42,054 bases of DNA from JALZBL01 sp040004775 (GTDB taxonomy: Bacteria > Actinomycetota > Actinomycetes > Mycobacteriales > Jatrophihabitantaceae), in assembly GCA_040004775.1 (NCBI GenBank), contig JBDUAD010000008.1, forward strand, positions 1-42,054, given 5' to 3'. The notes beneath the pieces were generated by a model that was not told where the DNA came from, ran no database searches, and saw nothing but the letters and a program-made list of their open reading frames with translations. The position numbers and the translations under genes are program-made. The number at the start of each line of letters is the position of its first letter. Position 1 is the stretch's first letter. Below, piece after piece: positions 6,953-14,983 of the stretch.

Positions 6953-8320
6953 TCAGACCGGTAACGGCGCGATGGCCGGTGCATCACCGGTCCGGGCGGC
7001 CGCGGTGCGCCGCCCCACGGCCACGCACAGTCCGGCGGCCACCGCGCACAGTCCGGCCGCGGCGTAGAACGCGGGGTCGTAGGAGCCGTCGACGTCGCGG
7101 ATCAAGCCGGCCCCGCTGGCCGCCGCGGCGGCACCGAGCTGGTGCGCGGCGAAGACCCAGCCGAAGACGATGGGGGCCCGCGCGCCGAAGTAGCGCCGGC
7201 ACAACGCCACGGTGGGCGGGACGGTGGCCACCCAGTCGAGGCCGTAGAACAGGATGAACACCCACGTGCTGGGCGACGTGTGCGGCGACAGCAGCGAGGG
7301 CAACGCCAGCAGCGACAGCCCCCGCCCGACGTAGTAGACCAGCAGCAGCACGGTGGGGTCGTAGCGGTCGGTGAGCCAGCCCGAGGCGATCGTGCCGGCG
7401 ACGTCGAACACGCCGACGAGCGCCAGCAGGCCGGCCGCGGTGGTCAACGGCATTCCGTGGTCCTGCGCGGCCGGGATGAAGTGCGTGCCGATCAATCCGT
7501 TGGTCGTCGCTCCGCAGATCGCGAAGCTGCCGGCCAGCAGCCAGAACGCTCGGGTCCGGGCGGCGCCGGCGAGCGCCCGGAGGGCGAGAAGGGCACTGCT
7601 GCCCGAGCGCGGAGCCCGCGGCGGCCCGGGGTCGTCGTCGGTAGCGCCGTAGGCGAGCAGGCCGATGTCGTGAGGATGGTCGCGCATCAGCAGGACGACG
7701 AACGGCACCACGGCCAGCGCGGCGATGGTCACCGTGACTGCCGCGGTGCGCCACCCGTGGTGCTCGGTCAGCGCGGCCAGCACCGGCAGGAAGATCAGTT
7801 GGCCGGTGGCGTTGGCCGCGGTCAGGATCCCGCTGACCAGCCCGCGCCGGGCGACGAACCAGCGGGTGGACACGGTGGCCACGAAGGCCATCGACATCGA
7901 ACCGGTGCCGACCCCGACCAGCACGCCCCAGCACAGGATGAGCTGCCAGCTGGCGGTTATGAACACGGTCAGCCCGCTGCCGGTGGCCACCAGCAGCAGG
8001 GCCACGGTGACCACCGGCCGGATGCCGAAGCGGTCCATCAGCGCGGCCGCGAACGGCGACATCAGGCCGAACAGCACCATGTTGACCGACATGGCCGAGC
8101 CGACGGTCGCGTGGGACCAGCCGAACTCCATGTGCAGCGGATCCATGAGCACGCTGGGAACCGAGCGGAACGCCGCCGCGCCGATCATCGTCACGAAGGT
8201 GACGGCGGCGACCACCCAGGCCCGATGGGAACGGCGGCTCAACCTTCCCCGTCCGGAGACGGCCGCGGCCGAGCCGGCCGGTGCTGCGCCCGTGTCAGGC
8301 GGTTTGATCGACGTGCTCAC
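6953..8320 (-). CDS. MFS transporter, 12 transmembrane segments
   Basis: A 455-residue major facilitator superfamily permease. A charged, disordered N-terminus of about 33 residues precedes the first membrane helix (AWVVAAVTFVTMIGAAAF). The loop-2 signature is seen as AAALMDRFGIRPV, and a second-half equivalent as SGWLTDRYDP. The sequence with an EFGWSHATVGSAMS segment recalls the monocarboxylate/oxalate-formate antiporter-like MFS group, but the substrate cannot be deduced. It starts with GTG, six bases after a CAGGCT hexamer, and is divergent from hisF. It lies between priA and hisF, where mycobacteria carry a different gene (impA). Confidence 0.88.
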   Translation of the reverse strand: MSTSIKPPDTGAAPAGSAAAVSGRGRLSRRSHRAWVVAAVTFVTMIGAAAFRSVPSVLMDPLHMEFGWSHATVGSAMSVNMVLFGLMSPFAAALMDRFGIRPVVTVALLLVATGSGLTVFITASWQLILCWGVLVGVGTGSMSMAFVATVSTRWFVARRGLVSGILTAANATGQLIFLPVLAALTEHHGWRTAAVTVTIAALAVVPFVVLLMRDHPHDIGLLAYGATDDDPGPPRAPRSGSSALLALRALAGAARTRAFWLLAGSFAICGATTNGLIGTHFIPAAQDHGMPLTTAAGLLALVGVFDVAGTIASGWLTDRYDPTVLLLVYYVGRGLSLLALPSLLSPHTSPSTWVFILFYGLDWVATVPPTVALCRRYFGARAPIVFGWVFAAHQLGAAAAASGAGLIRDVDGSYDPAFYAAAGLCAVAAGLCVAVGRRTAAARTGDAPAIAPLPV

Positions 8321-8326
8321 GCGCTC

Positions 8327-8332
8327 AGCCTG
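8327..8332 (-). promoter_or_regulatory. Putative -10 element, leaderless start of the MFS gene
   Basis: The minus strand reads CAGGCT, six bases, then the GTG at 8320. The first position is C rather than T; the key A2 and T6 are present. Confidence 0.4.
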
Positions 8333-8364
8333 CCCGCCATGGCGAATGGTTACTGGCGGCCGGG

Positions 8365-8370
8365 CAGACT
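8365..8370 (+). promoter_or_regulatory. Putative -10 element of hisF (leaderless)
   Basis: CAGACT is followed by six bases and then the GTG at 8377. It would give hisF its own promoter, as needed after separation from priA. Confidence 0.45.
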
Positions 8371-8376
8371 GGTGCC

Positions 8377-9150
8377 GTGGCCGTGGCCGTGCGGGTGATC
8401 CCCTGCCTGGACGTCGACGCCGGTCGGGTGGTCAAGGGCGTGAACTTCGCCGGCTTGAGGGACGCCGGCGACCCGGTGGAGCTGGCCAACCGCTACGACG
8501 CCGAGGGTGCCGATGAGCTGACTTTCCTGGACATCAGCGCGTCGGCCGCCGGACGAGGCACCACCCTGGATGTGGTCGGCCGTACCGCCGAGCAGGTATT
8601 CATCCCGCTCACCGTCGGCGGCGGGGTGCGCACGGCCGACGACGTGGACCGGCTGCTGCGGGCCGGCGCGGACAAGGTCGGGGTGAATACCGCGGCCATT
8701 GCCCGTCCCGAGCTGGTGGCCGAGATCGCGGAGCGGTTCGGCAACCAGGTGCTGGTGCTGTCCCTGGACGCCCGGCGGGTACCGGCCGGCGCGCGGCCCA
8801 CTGCCAGCGGGTTCGAGGTGACCACGCACGGCGGTCGACGCTCGACCGGCGTGGACGCCCTCGAGTGGGCGGCGCGGGCGGCGGACCTCGGGGCCGGGGA
8901 GATCCTGCTCAACTCCATGGACGCCGACGGCACGCGCGCCGGATTCGACCTGGACATGATCGCCGCCGTCCGCGCCGTGGTGTCGCTTCCACTGGTAGCC
9001 AGCGGCGGGGCCGGCGCGGTGGAGCACTTCCTGCCCGCAGTCCGTGCCGGCGCCGACGCCGTCCTCGCGGCCAGCGTGTTCCACTTCGGCCAGTTCGGCG
9101 TGGCTGACGTGAAGCAGGCTCTACGCGCCGGCGGCGTAGTCGTGCGCTGA
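8377..9150 (+). CDS. hisF: Imidazole glycerol phosphate synthase, cyclase subunit
   Basis: A 257-residue (beta/alpha)8 cyclase that uses HisH-derived ammonia to turn PRFAR into imidazole glycerol phosphate and AICAR. The catalytic aspartates are Asp12 (VIPCLDVD) and Asp131 (VLSLDARR). Phosphate-binding segments TVGGGVR (about 79-85), NTAAI and ASGGAGA, and the TGVDALEWA stretch, are typical. GTG at 8377 is preferred because of the upstream -10 hexamer and full family length. It stands apart from the other his genes, with an MFS gene divergent upstream and a decayed VOC gene downstream. Confidence 0.97.
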   Translation: MAVAVRVIPCLDVDAGRVVKGVNFAGLRDAGDPVELANRYDAEGADELTFLDISASAAGRGTTLDVVGRTAEQVFIPLTVGGGVRTADDVDRLLRAGADKVGVNTAAIARPELVAEIAERFGNQVLVLSLDARRVPAGARPTASGFEVTTHGGRRSTGVDALEWAARAADLGAGEILLNSMDADGTRAGFDLDMIAAVRAVVSLPLVASGGAGAVEHFLPAVRAGADAVLAASVFHFGQFGVADVKQALRAGGVVVR

Positions 9151-9161
9151 ATCCCGGCCGG

Positions 9162-9440
9162 TCATCCCCAACAGAGGCAGAACGGATGCCCGGCAGGGTC
9201 GGCGTAGACCTGAAAGCCCTCCCTGGCAGTGATGTCGTCGGCCGGCTTGAGCAGTTCGGCCCCAGCGCAGTGGCCTCGTTGTGGGCGGCTTTGACGTCCT
9301 CGACATACAAGTCGAGGTGGATCTGCTGGGGGATCCCGTCGGGCCACTGCGGGCGGCGATGGTCGGGCGCCAGCTGGACGCCGAGCCGCGGCGCTCCGTC
9401 GACGATGACGGTGTGCCAGTCGTCGGCCTCCACGGTGCCG
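9162..9440 (-). pseudogene. VOC/glyoxalase-family gene remnant with one-base frameshift
   Basis: Minus-strand translation gives EADDWHTVIVDGAPRLGVQL, then IPQQIHLDLYVEDVKAAHNE and ATALG in one frame, and AELLKPADD, FQVYADPAGHPFCLCWG and a stop in another. Joined, they form the C-terminal two thirds of an actinobacterial VOC-superfamily protein. The break is at the G4 run (C4 at 9260-9263 on the plus strand); one extra G restores the frame. The N-terminal 30-40 residues of the family are not recognisable, so it appears both truncated and frameshifted. It fills the hisF-response regulator gap. Confidence 0.75.
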
Positions 9441-9502
9441 TCACCGACCTCCGACCGTCGATTCGATCTCCCGGCACTCTCAGCGCACGCACAGAAAGCG
9501 CC

Positions 9503-9508
9503 TAGGGT
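9503..9508 (+). promoter_or_regulatory. Possible -10 element upstream of the two-component operon
   Basis: TAGGGT lies about 100 bp before the response-regulator start. It would give a leader near 95 nt ending in an AGGAGG ribosome site. No clear -35 box is visible. Confidence 0.3.
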
Positions 9509-9609
9509 TTCCTCACACCTGCCACCGACACTCAGCCCAGCAGGCGGGCAGCACCGGCCGATCGGCGGTGCCCGTCGGGACGCAGTGGACCAGGCACAGG
9601 AGGACGATG

Positions 9610-10386
9610 ATGAGCACGGTGATGCCGTCCCCGACCGCGGGCGGACCGATGGGCACCCCGGCGGCGGCTGAAGCCGGTTCATCCGCACGCAAGTCGGGGA
9701 GTCGTCAGCGGGTCCTCGTGGTCGACGACGAGGACAACGTCAGCCACCTGGTGTCCTCGGCTCTGCGCTTCGACGGATTCGAGACCCTGACCGCGGACAA
9801 CGGCAACAGCGCGCTCGCGGCGGTGGCCGAGCACCAGCCCGACCTCGTCGTCCTCGACGTCATGATGCCCGGCCTCGACGGCTACGAGTTGCTGAGCCGG
9901 CTGCGTGCCGCCGGCTCGCAGGTGCCGGTGATCTTCCTGACCGCCCGCGACACCGCCACCGACCAGGTCAAGGGCCTGCGGGCCGGAGCCGACGACTACG
10001 TGGTCAAGCCGTTCAGCGTGGAAGCCCTGCTCGCTCGCGTGCACGCGGTGCTGCGCCGCTCCGTGCCCGAGGTTGGCCGCGAGGGAGTGTTGGCTGTGGC
10101 CGACCTCGAGCTCGACGAGAACAGCCACGAGGTGTGGCGGGCCGGCGAGGAAGTGCACCTGACCAGCACCGAGTTCGAGCTGCTGCGCTACCTCATGCGC
10201 AACGAGCGGGTGGTGCTGAGCAAGGCCCAGATCCTGGACCGGGTGTGGAAGTACGACTTCCAGGGCCAGTCCAACATCGTCGAGCTCTACATCGGCTACC
10301 TGCGCCGCAAGGTCGACCACGTCGAGCCGAAGCTCATCCACACCGTGCGGGGCGCCGGGTACGTCGTCAAGGCGCCGCGTAAGTGA
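9610..10386 (+). CDS. OmpR/PhoB-family response regulator
   Basis: A 258-residue DNA-binding response regulator. An Ala/Pro/Ser-rich extension (1-32) precedes the receiver domain: acidic pair in VLVVDDED (Asp39, Asp40), phosphoacceptor Asp83 in LVVLDVMMPGLDG, the switch segment VIFLTARD and lysine in DDYVVKPF. The winged-helix domain (about 155-255) has LTSTEFELLRYLM and LDRVWKYDF, ending HTVRGAGYVVK. A strong AGGAGG (9598-9603) sits six bases before the ATG at 9610, favouring it over ATG 9607 and the farther upstream GTG. It overlaps the kinase gene by 4 bp, so the two are a pair. The architecture resembles MprA/PrrA/TcrX regulators, but the target is unknown. Confidence 0.94.
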   Translation: MSTVMPSPTAGGPMGTPAAAEAGSSARKSGSRQRVLVVDDEDNVSHLVSSALRFDGFETLTADNGNSALAAVAEHQPDLVVLDVMMPGLDGYELLSRLRAAGSQVPVIFLTARDTATDQVKGLRAGADDYVVKPFSVEALLARVHAVLRRSVPEVGREGVLAVADLELDENSHEVWRAGEEVHLTSTEFELLRYLMRNERVVLSKAQILDRVWKYDFQGQSNIVELYIGYLRRKVDHVEPKLIHTVRGAGYVVKAPRK

Positions 10387-12128
10387 CGTCGCTCGACCCC
10401 CAGTACCTGGACGTTGCCGACGTCGAGCCCTCCGGCGACGGTGACGCCGCGTCGCGCACGGACCCGTCGACCGATCCGGGGGTCGGCGACGACGTCGGCC
10501 ACGGGCCGGGGACCGCTTCCGCCGCAGACGACGGTTCGCCGCGGCGGACGCCGGGCCGACTGGTCCCGCGGACCCTGACCGCTCGCCTGGTACTGGGTGT
10601 GGTGGTTCTGGTTGCCCTCATCGTGGCCGCCACCGGGACAGCTACGTACGTCACCCTGCACCGCTTCCTCGCCGAGCGGCTGGACCAGCAGCTGCTCGAC
10701 ACCGCAGACAGCGGAAGAGTTCTGGCCCTGGTCAACGGCGACGGTGACGGTGACGGTCGAGGCCTGTACGGACCGCAGCGCGTGTGGCTGGCAATTCTGG
10801 ATACCAAGGGCGCGGTCGCCGCCACTGCCCAGGGCGGCAGCAAGTCGATGGTGCTCGACAGCGTGACCCGAGCCGAGCTGACCGGTCCCCACGACCGTCT
10901 CATGTCGGTGACGTCCACAGGTGGTGAGCACCTGCGGGTCACCACCGTCTCCGGATTGGCGACGCGTACGCAGCCGCCGGTGCCGGTGGTCGTAGTCGTC
11001 GGGCTGAGCGAGAGCGACATGCGCGAGACGCTGCGCAACCTGCTGCGGCTGGAGTCGGCCATCGGCGCCGGCGCGGTGCTGCTGGCCTTCGGGCTCACCG
11101 CCGGCGGCATGAGCCTCGGATTGCGTCCCCTGAAGCGGGTCACCCGCACCGCTCAAGAGGTGAGTACCGAACTTGCTCCGGACGGGGCCGGGCTGGACCG
11201 CCGGGTGCCCGACACCGGCAGCGCCACCGAGGTCGGTCAGCTGGCCACCTCGTTCAACGCCATGCTCGACACCGTCCAACATGAGTTCAGTGCGCGCCGG
11301 GAGTCCGAGGAGCGGATGCGCCAGTTCCTGGCCGACGCCAGCCACGAGCTGCGCACGCCGCTCACCTCCATCCGCGGCTACGCCGAGCTGGCCCGCCTGC
11401 GCGCCAACCGACGCCGAGCCGCCGCACCCGAGCAAACGACGGCCGACTCCGGTTCCGCCACGTCGGATGCCGCGACGACCGATGCCGATCCCCGCGACGA
11501 CGGCGCCGAGGCGGCGGCCGAGTACGCCGACACCCTGTCCCGCATCGAGACCGAGGGCACCCGGATGTCCCGGCTGGTGGAGGACCTGCTCACTCTTGCC
11601 CGGGGCGACGACCGGGCCCACAACGAGGAGGCGCCGGTGCACCAACCGGTCGCGTTCAGCGACGCGGTGGCCGACGCGGTCGACAGCGTCCGCGTGGCCC
11701 ATCCGCGGCGGGTGCTGGTGGTGGAGCTCGAGCCCGATCTGTGGGTGTCCGGCGATCAGGACCAGCTGCTGCGAGTCGTGCGGAACCTGGCCGGCAACGC
11801 CGCCGTGCACACCGACCCCGTCGGCCCGGTCCGGGTCAGCGCCCGCCGCGAGGGCGACACGGTGGTGCTGCAGGTGGCCGACCGCGGACCCGGCCTCGAC
11901 CCGGCCGACGCCGCGCACGTCTTCGAACGGTTCTGGCGGGCCGACCGCGCCCGCACTCGCGTCCGCGGCGGCTCGGGACTCGGCCTGGCCATCGTCGAGC
12001 AGCTGGTGGAGGCCCACGACGGCCAGGTCCACTTCGACAGCACCGTGGCCGGTGGCACGACCGTGACCGTGGTCCTGCCCGCGCTCGCCGGCGACGCGAC
12101 GGCCGAGGACTCCCAGGCGTCGACCTGA
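10383..12128 (+). CDS. Membrane sensor histidine kinase
   Basis: A 581-residue HAMP-HisKA-HATPase sensor, partner of the preceding regulator. It has an unusual 62-residue Asp/Gly/Pro-rich cytoplasmic N-terminus, TM1 (about 67-88), a periplasmic domain (about 92-222), TM2 (about 224-245), HAMP (about 246-300), the H-box FLADASHELRTPLTSIRGYA (His321), N-box RNLAGNAAVHTD, G1 DRGPGLD, F-box FERFWRAD and G2 GGSGLGLAI. Between the two dimerisation helices, residues about 342-378 form an Ala/Thr/Asp-rich insertion. The GTG start overlaps the regulator stop. The ligand is unknown. Confidence 0.93.
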   Translation: MTSLDPQYLDVADVEPSGDGDAASRTDPSTDPGVGDDVGHGPGTASAADDGSPRRTPGRLVPRTLTARLVLGVVVLVALIVAATGTATYVTLHRFLAERLDQQLLDTADSGRVLALVNGDGDGDGRGLYGPQRVWLAILDTKGAVAATAQGGSKSMVLDSVTRAELTGPHDRLMSVTSTGGEHLRVTTVSGLATRTQPPVPVVVVVGLSESDMRETLRNLLRLESAIGAGAVLLAFGLTAGGMSLGLRPLKRVTRTAQEVSTELAPDGAGLDRRVPDTGSATEVGQLATSFNAMLDTVQHEFSARRESEERMRQFLADASHELRTPLTSIRGYAELARLRANRRRAAAPEQTTADSGSATSDAATTDADPRDDGAEAAAEYADTLSRIETEGTRMSRLVEDLLTLARGDDRAHNEEAPVHQPVAFSDAVADAVDSVRVAHPRRVLVVELEPDLWVSGDQDQLLRVVRNLAGNAAVHTDPVGPVRVSARREGDTVVLQVADRGPGLDPADAAHVFERFWRADRARTRVRGGSGLGLAIVEQLVEAHDGQVHFDSTVAGGTTVTVVLPALAGDATAEDSQAST

Positions 12129-12186
12129 GCCCATCGGCCTTCGGCCCGTCGAGGCGCTCAGAGCCGTCACCGACGGCGCGCGCTGG

Positions 12187-12192
12187 CAGAAT
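12187..12192 (+). promoter_or_regulatory. Putative -10 element of hisI/trpE (leaderless)
   Basis: CAGAAT is followed by seven bases and then the GTG at 12200. This could start a hisI-trpE-membrane protein transcript downstream of the two-component operon. Confidence 0.45.
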
Positions 12193-12199
12193 CGGCCCG

Positions 12200-12676
12200 G
12201 TGAGCAATCCGCCGGTCGACGGCACTGGCCCCACCGCGCCGGACCGCACCGACCTCGACCCCAATGGGCTCGAACCGGCCGAACTCGATCCTGCGGTCGC
12301 CGGCCGGCTCAAGCGCGACCGGCAGGGACTGATCGCGGCCGTCGTGCAGCAGTACGACACCGGCGAGGTGCTGATGCTCGGCTGGATGGACGACGAGGCC
12401 CTGCACCGCACCCTGACCGCCGGCCGGGCGACCTACTGGTCGCGGTCGCGGCGCAGCTACTGGGTCAAAGGTGAGACGTCGGGCAACGTGCAACACGTGC
12501 ACTCGGTGGCCCTGGACTGCGACGGCGATGCCCTCCTGGTGCGGGTGGACCAGGTCGGAGCGGCCTGCCACACCGGCGACCGGACCTGCTTCGACGCCGG
12601 CGCCCTACCCCTGTCCGTCGCCGCGGTTGTGTCTTCCCCGGAAGTCGGCGGCGCCGGGGACACGGTGATCCCGTGA
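12200..12676 (+). CDS. hisI: Phosphoribosyl-AMP cyclohydrolase
   Basis: A 158-residue zinc/magnesium cyclohydrolase opening the adenine ring of PR-AMP. Family marks are VLMLGWMDDEAL (about 57-68), the aromatic-basic RATYWSRSRRSYWVKGETSG, the metal site LDCDGDA (Cys107, Asp108, Asp110) and the cysteines of AACHTGDRTCF (Cys123, Cys130). There is no HisE pyrophosphohydrolase domain. A variable N-terminus of about 30 residues precedes the domain. GTG 12200 is chosen because a CAGAAT hexamer lies seven bases upstream. Its TGA overlaps the trpE GTG, tying the last his gene here to the trp genes. Confidence 0.95.
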   Translation: MSNPPVDGTGPTAPDRTDLDPNGLEPAELDPAVAGRLKRDRQGLIAAVVQQYDTGEVLMLGWMDDEALHRTLTAGRATYWSRSRRSYWVKGETSGNVQHVHSVALDCDGDALLVRVDQVGAACHTGDRTCFDAGALPLSVAAVVSSPEVGGAGDTVIP

Positions 12677-14166
12677 TCGGGCGAGTCGAGTTGGGCGAGC
12701 TGGCCAAGACCCACCGCCTGGTCCCGATCACCCGCACCCTCTTCGCGGACGAAGAGACTCCGGTCGGGGTGTACCGCAAGCTGGCCGGCGACCGTCCGGA
12801 CACCTTTCTGCTGGAATCTGCTGAGCCCGGGGCGTCGTTCTCCCGGTGGTCGTTCATCGGGGTGCGCGCGGCCGCCGCGCTGAGCGCCGACGGGGACTCC
12901 GGCGTCTGGAGCGGCACCGTGCCGGCCGGCCTGCCGCGCACCGGGAACCCGTTGCAGATCCTGGCCGCGTCGATCCGGGCGCTGCGTGGACCGCGGCTGC
13001 CCGATCTGCCGCCGCTGACCGGGGGCCTGGTCGGCTACCTCAGCTACGACGTCGTGCGCCGGCTGGAGGTGCTGCCGACCATCGCCCCCGACGAGCTGGG
13101 GTTGCCCGAGCTGCGGATGCTGCTGGTCACCGACCTGGCCGCCGTGGACCACGACACCGCGTCCATCACCCTGGTCGCCAACGCCGTCGTCGATCCCGAC
13201 ATGGACGCCGCTGCCCTCGACGCCGCGTACGGCGACGCCGAGGATCGCCTCGACGCGATGACCGCCGACCTGGGGGCGTCGAGCCCGTCGACCGTGGTGC
13301 CGGCCCGGGCGGTCGGGCCGAAGACGGCAGTGTCTCGGACGCCGCCGGGGGACTACGAGCGGGCCGTGGAGCGGAGCCTTTCGGCCATCCGGGCCGGGGA
13401 GGTGTTCCAGATACTGCCCGGGCAGCGCTTCGTGGCCGAGACCAGCGCGGCGGCGTTCGACGTCTACCGGGCGCTGCGGACGCTGAACCCGTCGCCGTAC
13501 CTGTACTTCCTGCACTTCGACCGCTTCGACATCGTCGGCTCGAGTCCCGAGGCGCTGGTCACTGTGGCCGACGGACGGGCGACGATCCACCCGTTGGCCG
13601 GCACCCGACCGCGCGGGCACGACGCGGTCGAGGACGCCGCGCTGGTCGCCGAGCTGTTGGCCGACCCGAAGGAGCGGGCCGAGCACGTGATGCTGGTGGA
13701 CCTGGCCCGCAACGACCTGGGCCGGGTGTGCGCGGCCGGCTCGGTGCGGGTCGAGGAGTTCGGCGTGGTCGAGCGCTACAGCCACGTCTGGCACATCGTC
13801 TCCACCGTTTCCGGCGAGGTGGCCGCCGACCGCGACGCCTTCGACGTGTTCGCCGCGGCCTTCCCGCACGGCACGGTGTCCGGCGCGCCCAAGGTCCGGG
13901 CGATGGAGCTGCTGGAGGAGCTCGAGCCGGTCCGCCGCGGCATCTACGCCGGGGCAATCGGCTACTTCGACAGCGCGGGGGACATGGACCTGGCCATCGC
14001 GATCCGCACCGCGGTGATGACCGGCGGCCGGGCCTACGTGCAGGCCTCGGCCGGGATCGTGGCCGACTCGGTGCCCGCGGCCGAGGAGCAGGAGACCCGC
14101 AACAAGGCCCGGGCCGTACTGCAGGCCATCGCCACCGCCGAGACACTTCGACCGGGCCGGCCGTGA
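12673..14166 (+). CDS. trpE: Anthranilate synthase component I
   Basis: A 497-residue chorismate-binding subunit that makes anthranilate with ammonia from a separate TrpG. The N-terminal FLLESAEPG contains the LLES element (46-49) associated with tryptophan feedback inhibition. The C-terminal catalytic domain shows RALRTLNPSPYLYFLHF, GSSPEALV, HPLAGTRPRG, VDLARNDLGRV and HGTVSGAPKVRAMELLEEL. There is no fused amidotransferase domain. It starts at a GTG overlapping the hisI stop and ends overlapping the next gene's GTG. Confidence 0.97.
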   Translation: MIGRVELGELAKTHRLVPITRTLFADEETPVGVYRKLAGDRPDTFLLESAEPGASFSRWSFIGVRAAAALSADGDSGVWSGTVPAGLPRTGNPLQILAASIRALRGPRLPDLPPLTGGLVGYLSYDVVRRLEVLPTIAPDELGLPELRMLLVTDLAAVDHDTASITLVANAVVDPDMDAAALDAAYGDAEDRLDAMTADLGASSPSTVVPARAVGPKTAVSRTPPGDYERAVERSLSAIRAGEVFQILPGQRFVAETSAAAFDVYRALRTLNPSPYLYFLHFDRFDIVGSSPEALVTVADGRATIHPLAGTRPRGHDAVEDAALVAELLADPKERAEHVMLVDLARNDLGRVCAAGSVRVEEFGVVERYSHVWHIVSTVSGEVAADRDAFDVFAAAFPHGTVSGAPKVRAMELLEELEPVRRGIYAGAIGYFDSAGDMDLAIAIRTAVMTGGRAYVQASAGIVADSVPAAEEQETRNKARAVLQAIATAETLRPGRP

Positions 14167-14945
14167 CCGAGGCCGCCGAGCCGGCCGTGACCGATGCTGC
14201 GGAGCCGGTCGGGAGCGACGCGGCCGAGCGGATCCTGCCCGAGGCGGTCCGCGCCCGGCGGGAGGCCACGGCAGCGGCAGCCGCCCTCGCACTCGGCGGC
14301 GGCCTGGCCCTGCTGGCCGGATCACGCGCGTGGTTCACCGTGACCGCCCGGCGCCAGCCGCCGCTGGCCTCGGTAACCGCGGACGTGGCCGGGCGCACGG
14401 TGGCCCCGGCTGCAGTCGGCCTCGGCGTCGTCGCCTTGGCCGGCGTGGTGGCCGTGCTCGCCACCCGGGCCACGGCCCGGCGCGGGGTCGGTGCGGTCCT
14501 CGCGCTGGCCGGTGTCGTGCTCGTCTGGCAGGCCCTCACCAACGCCGCCCGGCCCGGCCCCCTGCAGGCCCGGCGGCTGATCGGTGACGCCCGCACCGGC
14601 GTGGTGTTCGAGGCCGGGCAACGGGTCAGCGCGACCGCCGCCGCGGCGTGGCCGATGTTGGCCGCGACCGGCGGCCTGCTGGTCACCCTCGGAGGTCTGT
14701 TGGTGGCGGCGCGCGGCGGACGGTGGCGCAGCCTGTCGGCCCGCTACGACGCGCCGGCCGGTGCGGCCGCGTCCACCCCTGCGCAGGATCCCGCCAGTGC
14801 CAGGGGGTCGGCGGCCGAACCCTCGCCCGACGCGGGAAACCCGCAAGGCGAGAGGACGGTGGACCAGTCGAGTGACCTTGCGTTGTGGCAGAGCCTGGAG
14901 CGCGGCGAGGACCCGACGACCGGACGCAGGCCCGGTGGCCGATAG
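14163..14945 (+). CDS. Tryptophan-cluster-associated membrane protein (TIGR02234-like)
   Basis: A 260-residue protein at the place where Actinobacteria keep a conserved trp-region membrane protein of unknown function (mycobacterial Rv1610 position). There are four hydrophobic segments (about 34-52, 82-101, 108-124, 162-183), with SRAWFTV after the first, and a C-terminal WQSLERGEDPT motif that I associate with this family. The N-terminal 25 residues repeat an AAEP-type unit; the tail is Ala/Pro/Ser-rich. Its GTG overlaps the trpE stop. A role in tryptophan metabolism or transport is inferred only from context. Confidence 0.8.
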   Translation: MTEAAEPAVTDAAEPVGSDAAERILPEAVRARREATAAAAALALGGGLALLAGSRAWFTVTARRQPPLASVTADVAGRTVAPAAVGLGVVALAGVVAVLATRATARRGVGAVLALAGVVLVWQALTNAARPGPLQARRLIGDARTGVVFEAGQRVSATAAAAWPMLAATGGLLVTLGGLLVAARGGRWRSLSARYDAPAGAAASTPAQDPASARGSAAEPSPDAGNPQGERTVDQSSDLALWQSLERGEDPTTGRRPGGR

Positions 14946-14948
14946 AGT
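14943..14948 (+). promoter_or_regulatory. Possible internal -10 element for trpC
   Basis: TAGAGT straddles the stop of the membrane protein gene. Initiation about seven bases downstream would leave a leader near 30 nt with an AAGGA ribosome site (14975-14979) before the trpC ATG. Confidence 0.35.
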
Positions 14949-14983
14949 GCAGCCGTTGCGTCCCGTCGTCGACTAAGGAAGTC

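Noticed and set aside
7142..8398. A 418-codon plus-strand open frame opposite the MFS gene
   Set aside because: It is the complement of a clear 12-helix transporter and has no domain of its own.
12128..12673. A Trp-codon leader/attenuator in front of trpE
   Set aside because: trpE starts inside the hisI stop, leaving no room for a leader peptide or attenuator.
12457..14325. A 622-codon minus-strand open frame opposite trpE
   Set aside because: Antisense shadow of trpE and its neighbours; composition is Arg/Gly/His-rich with no motif.
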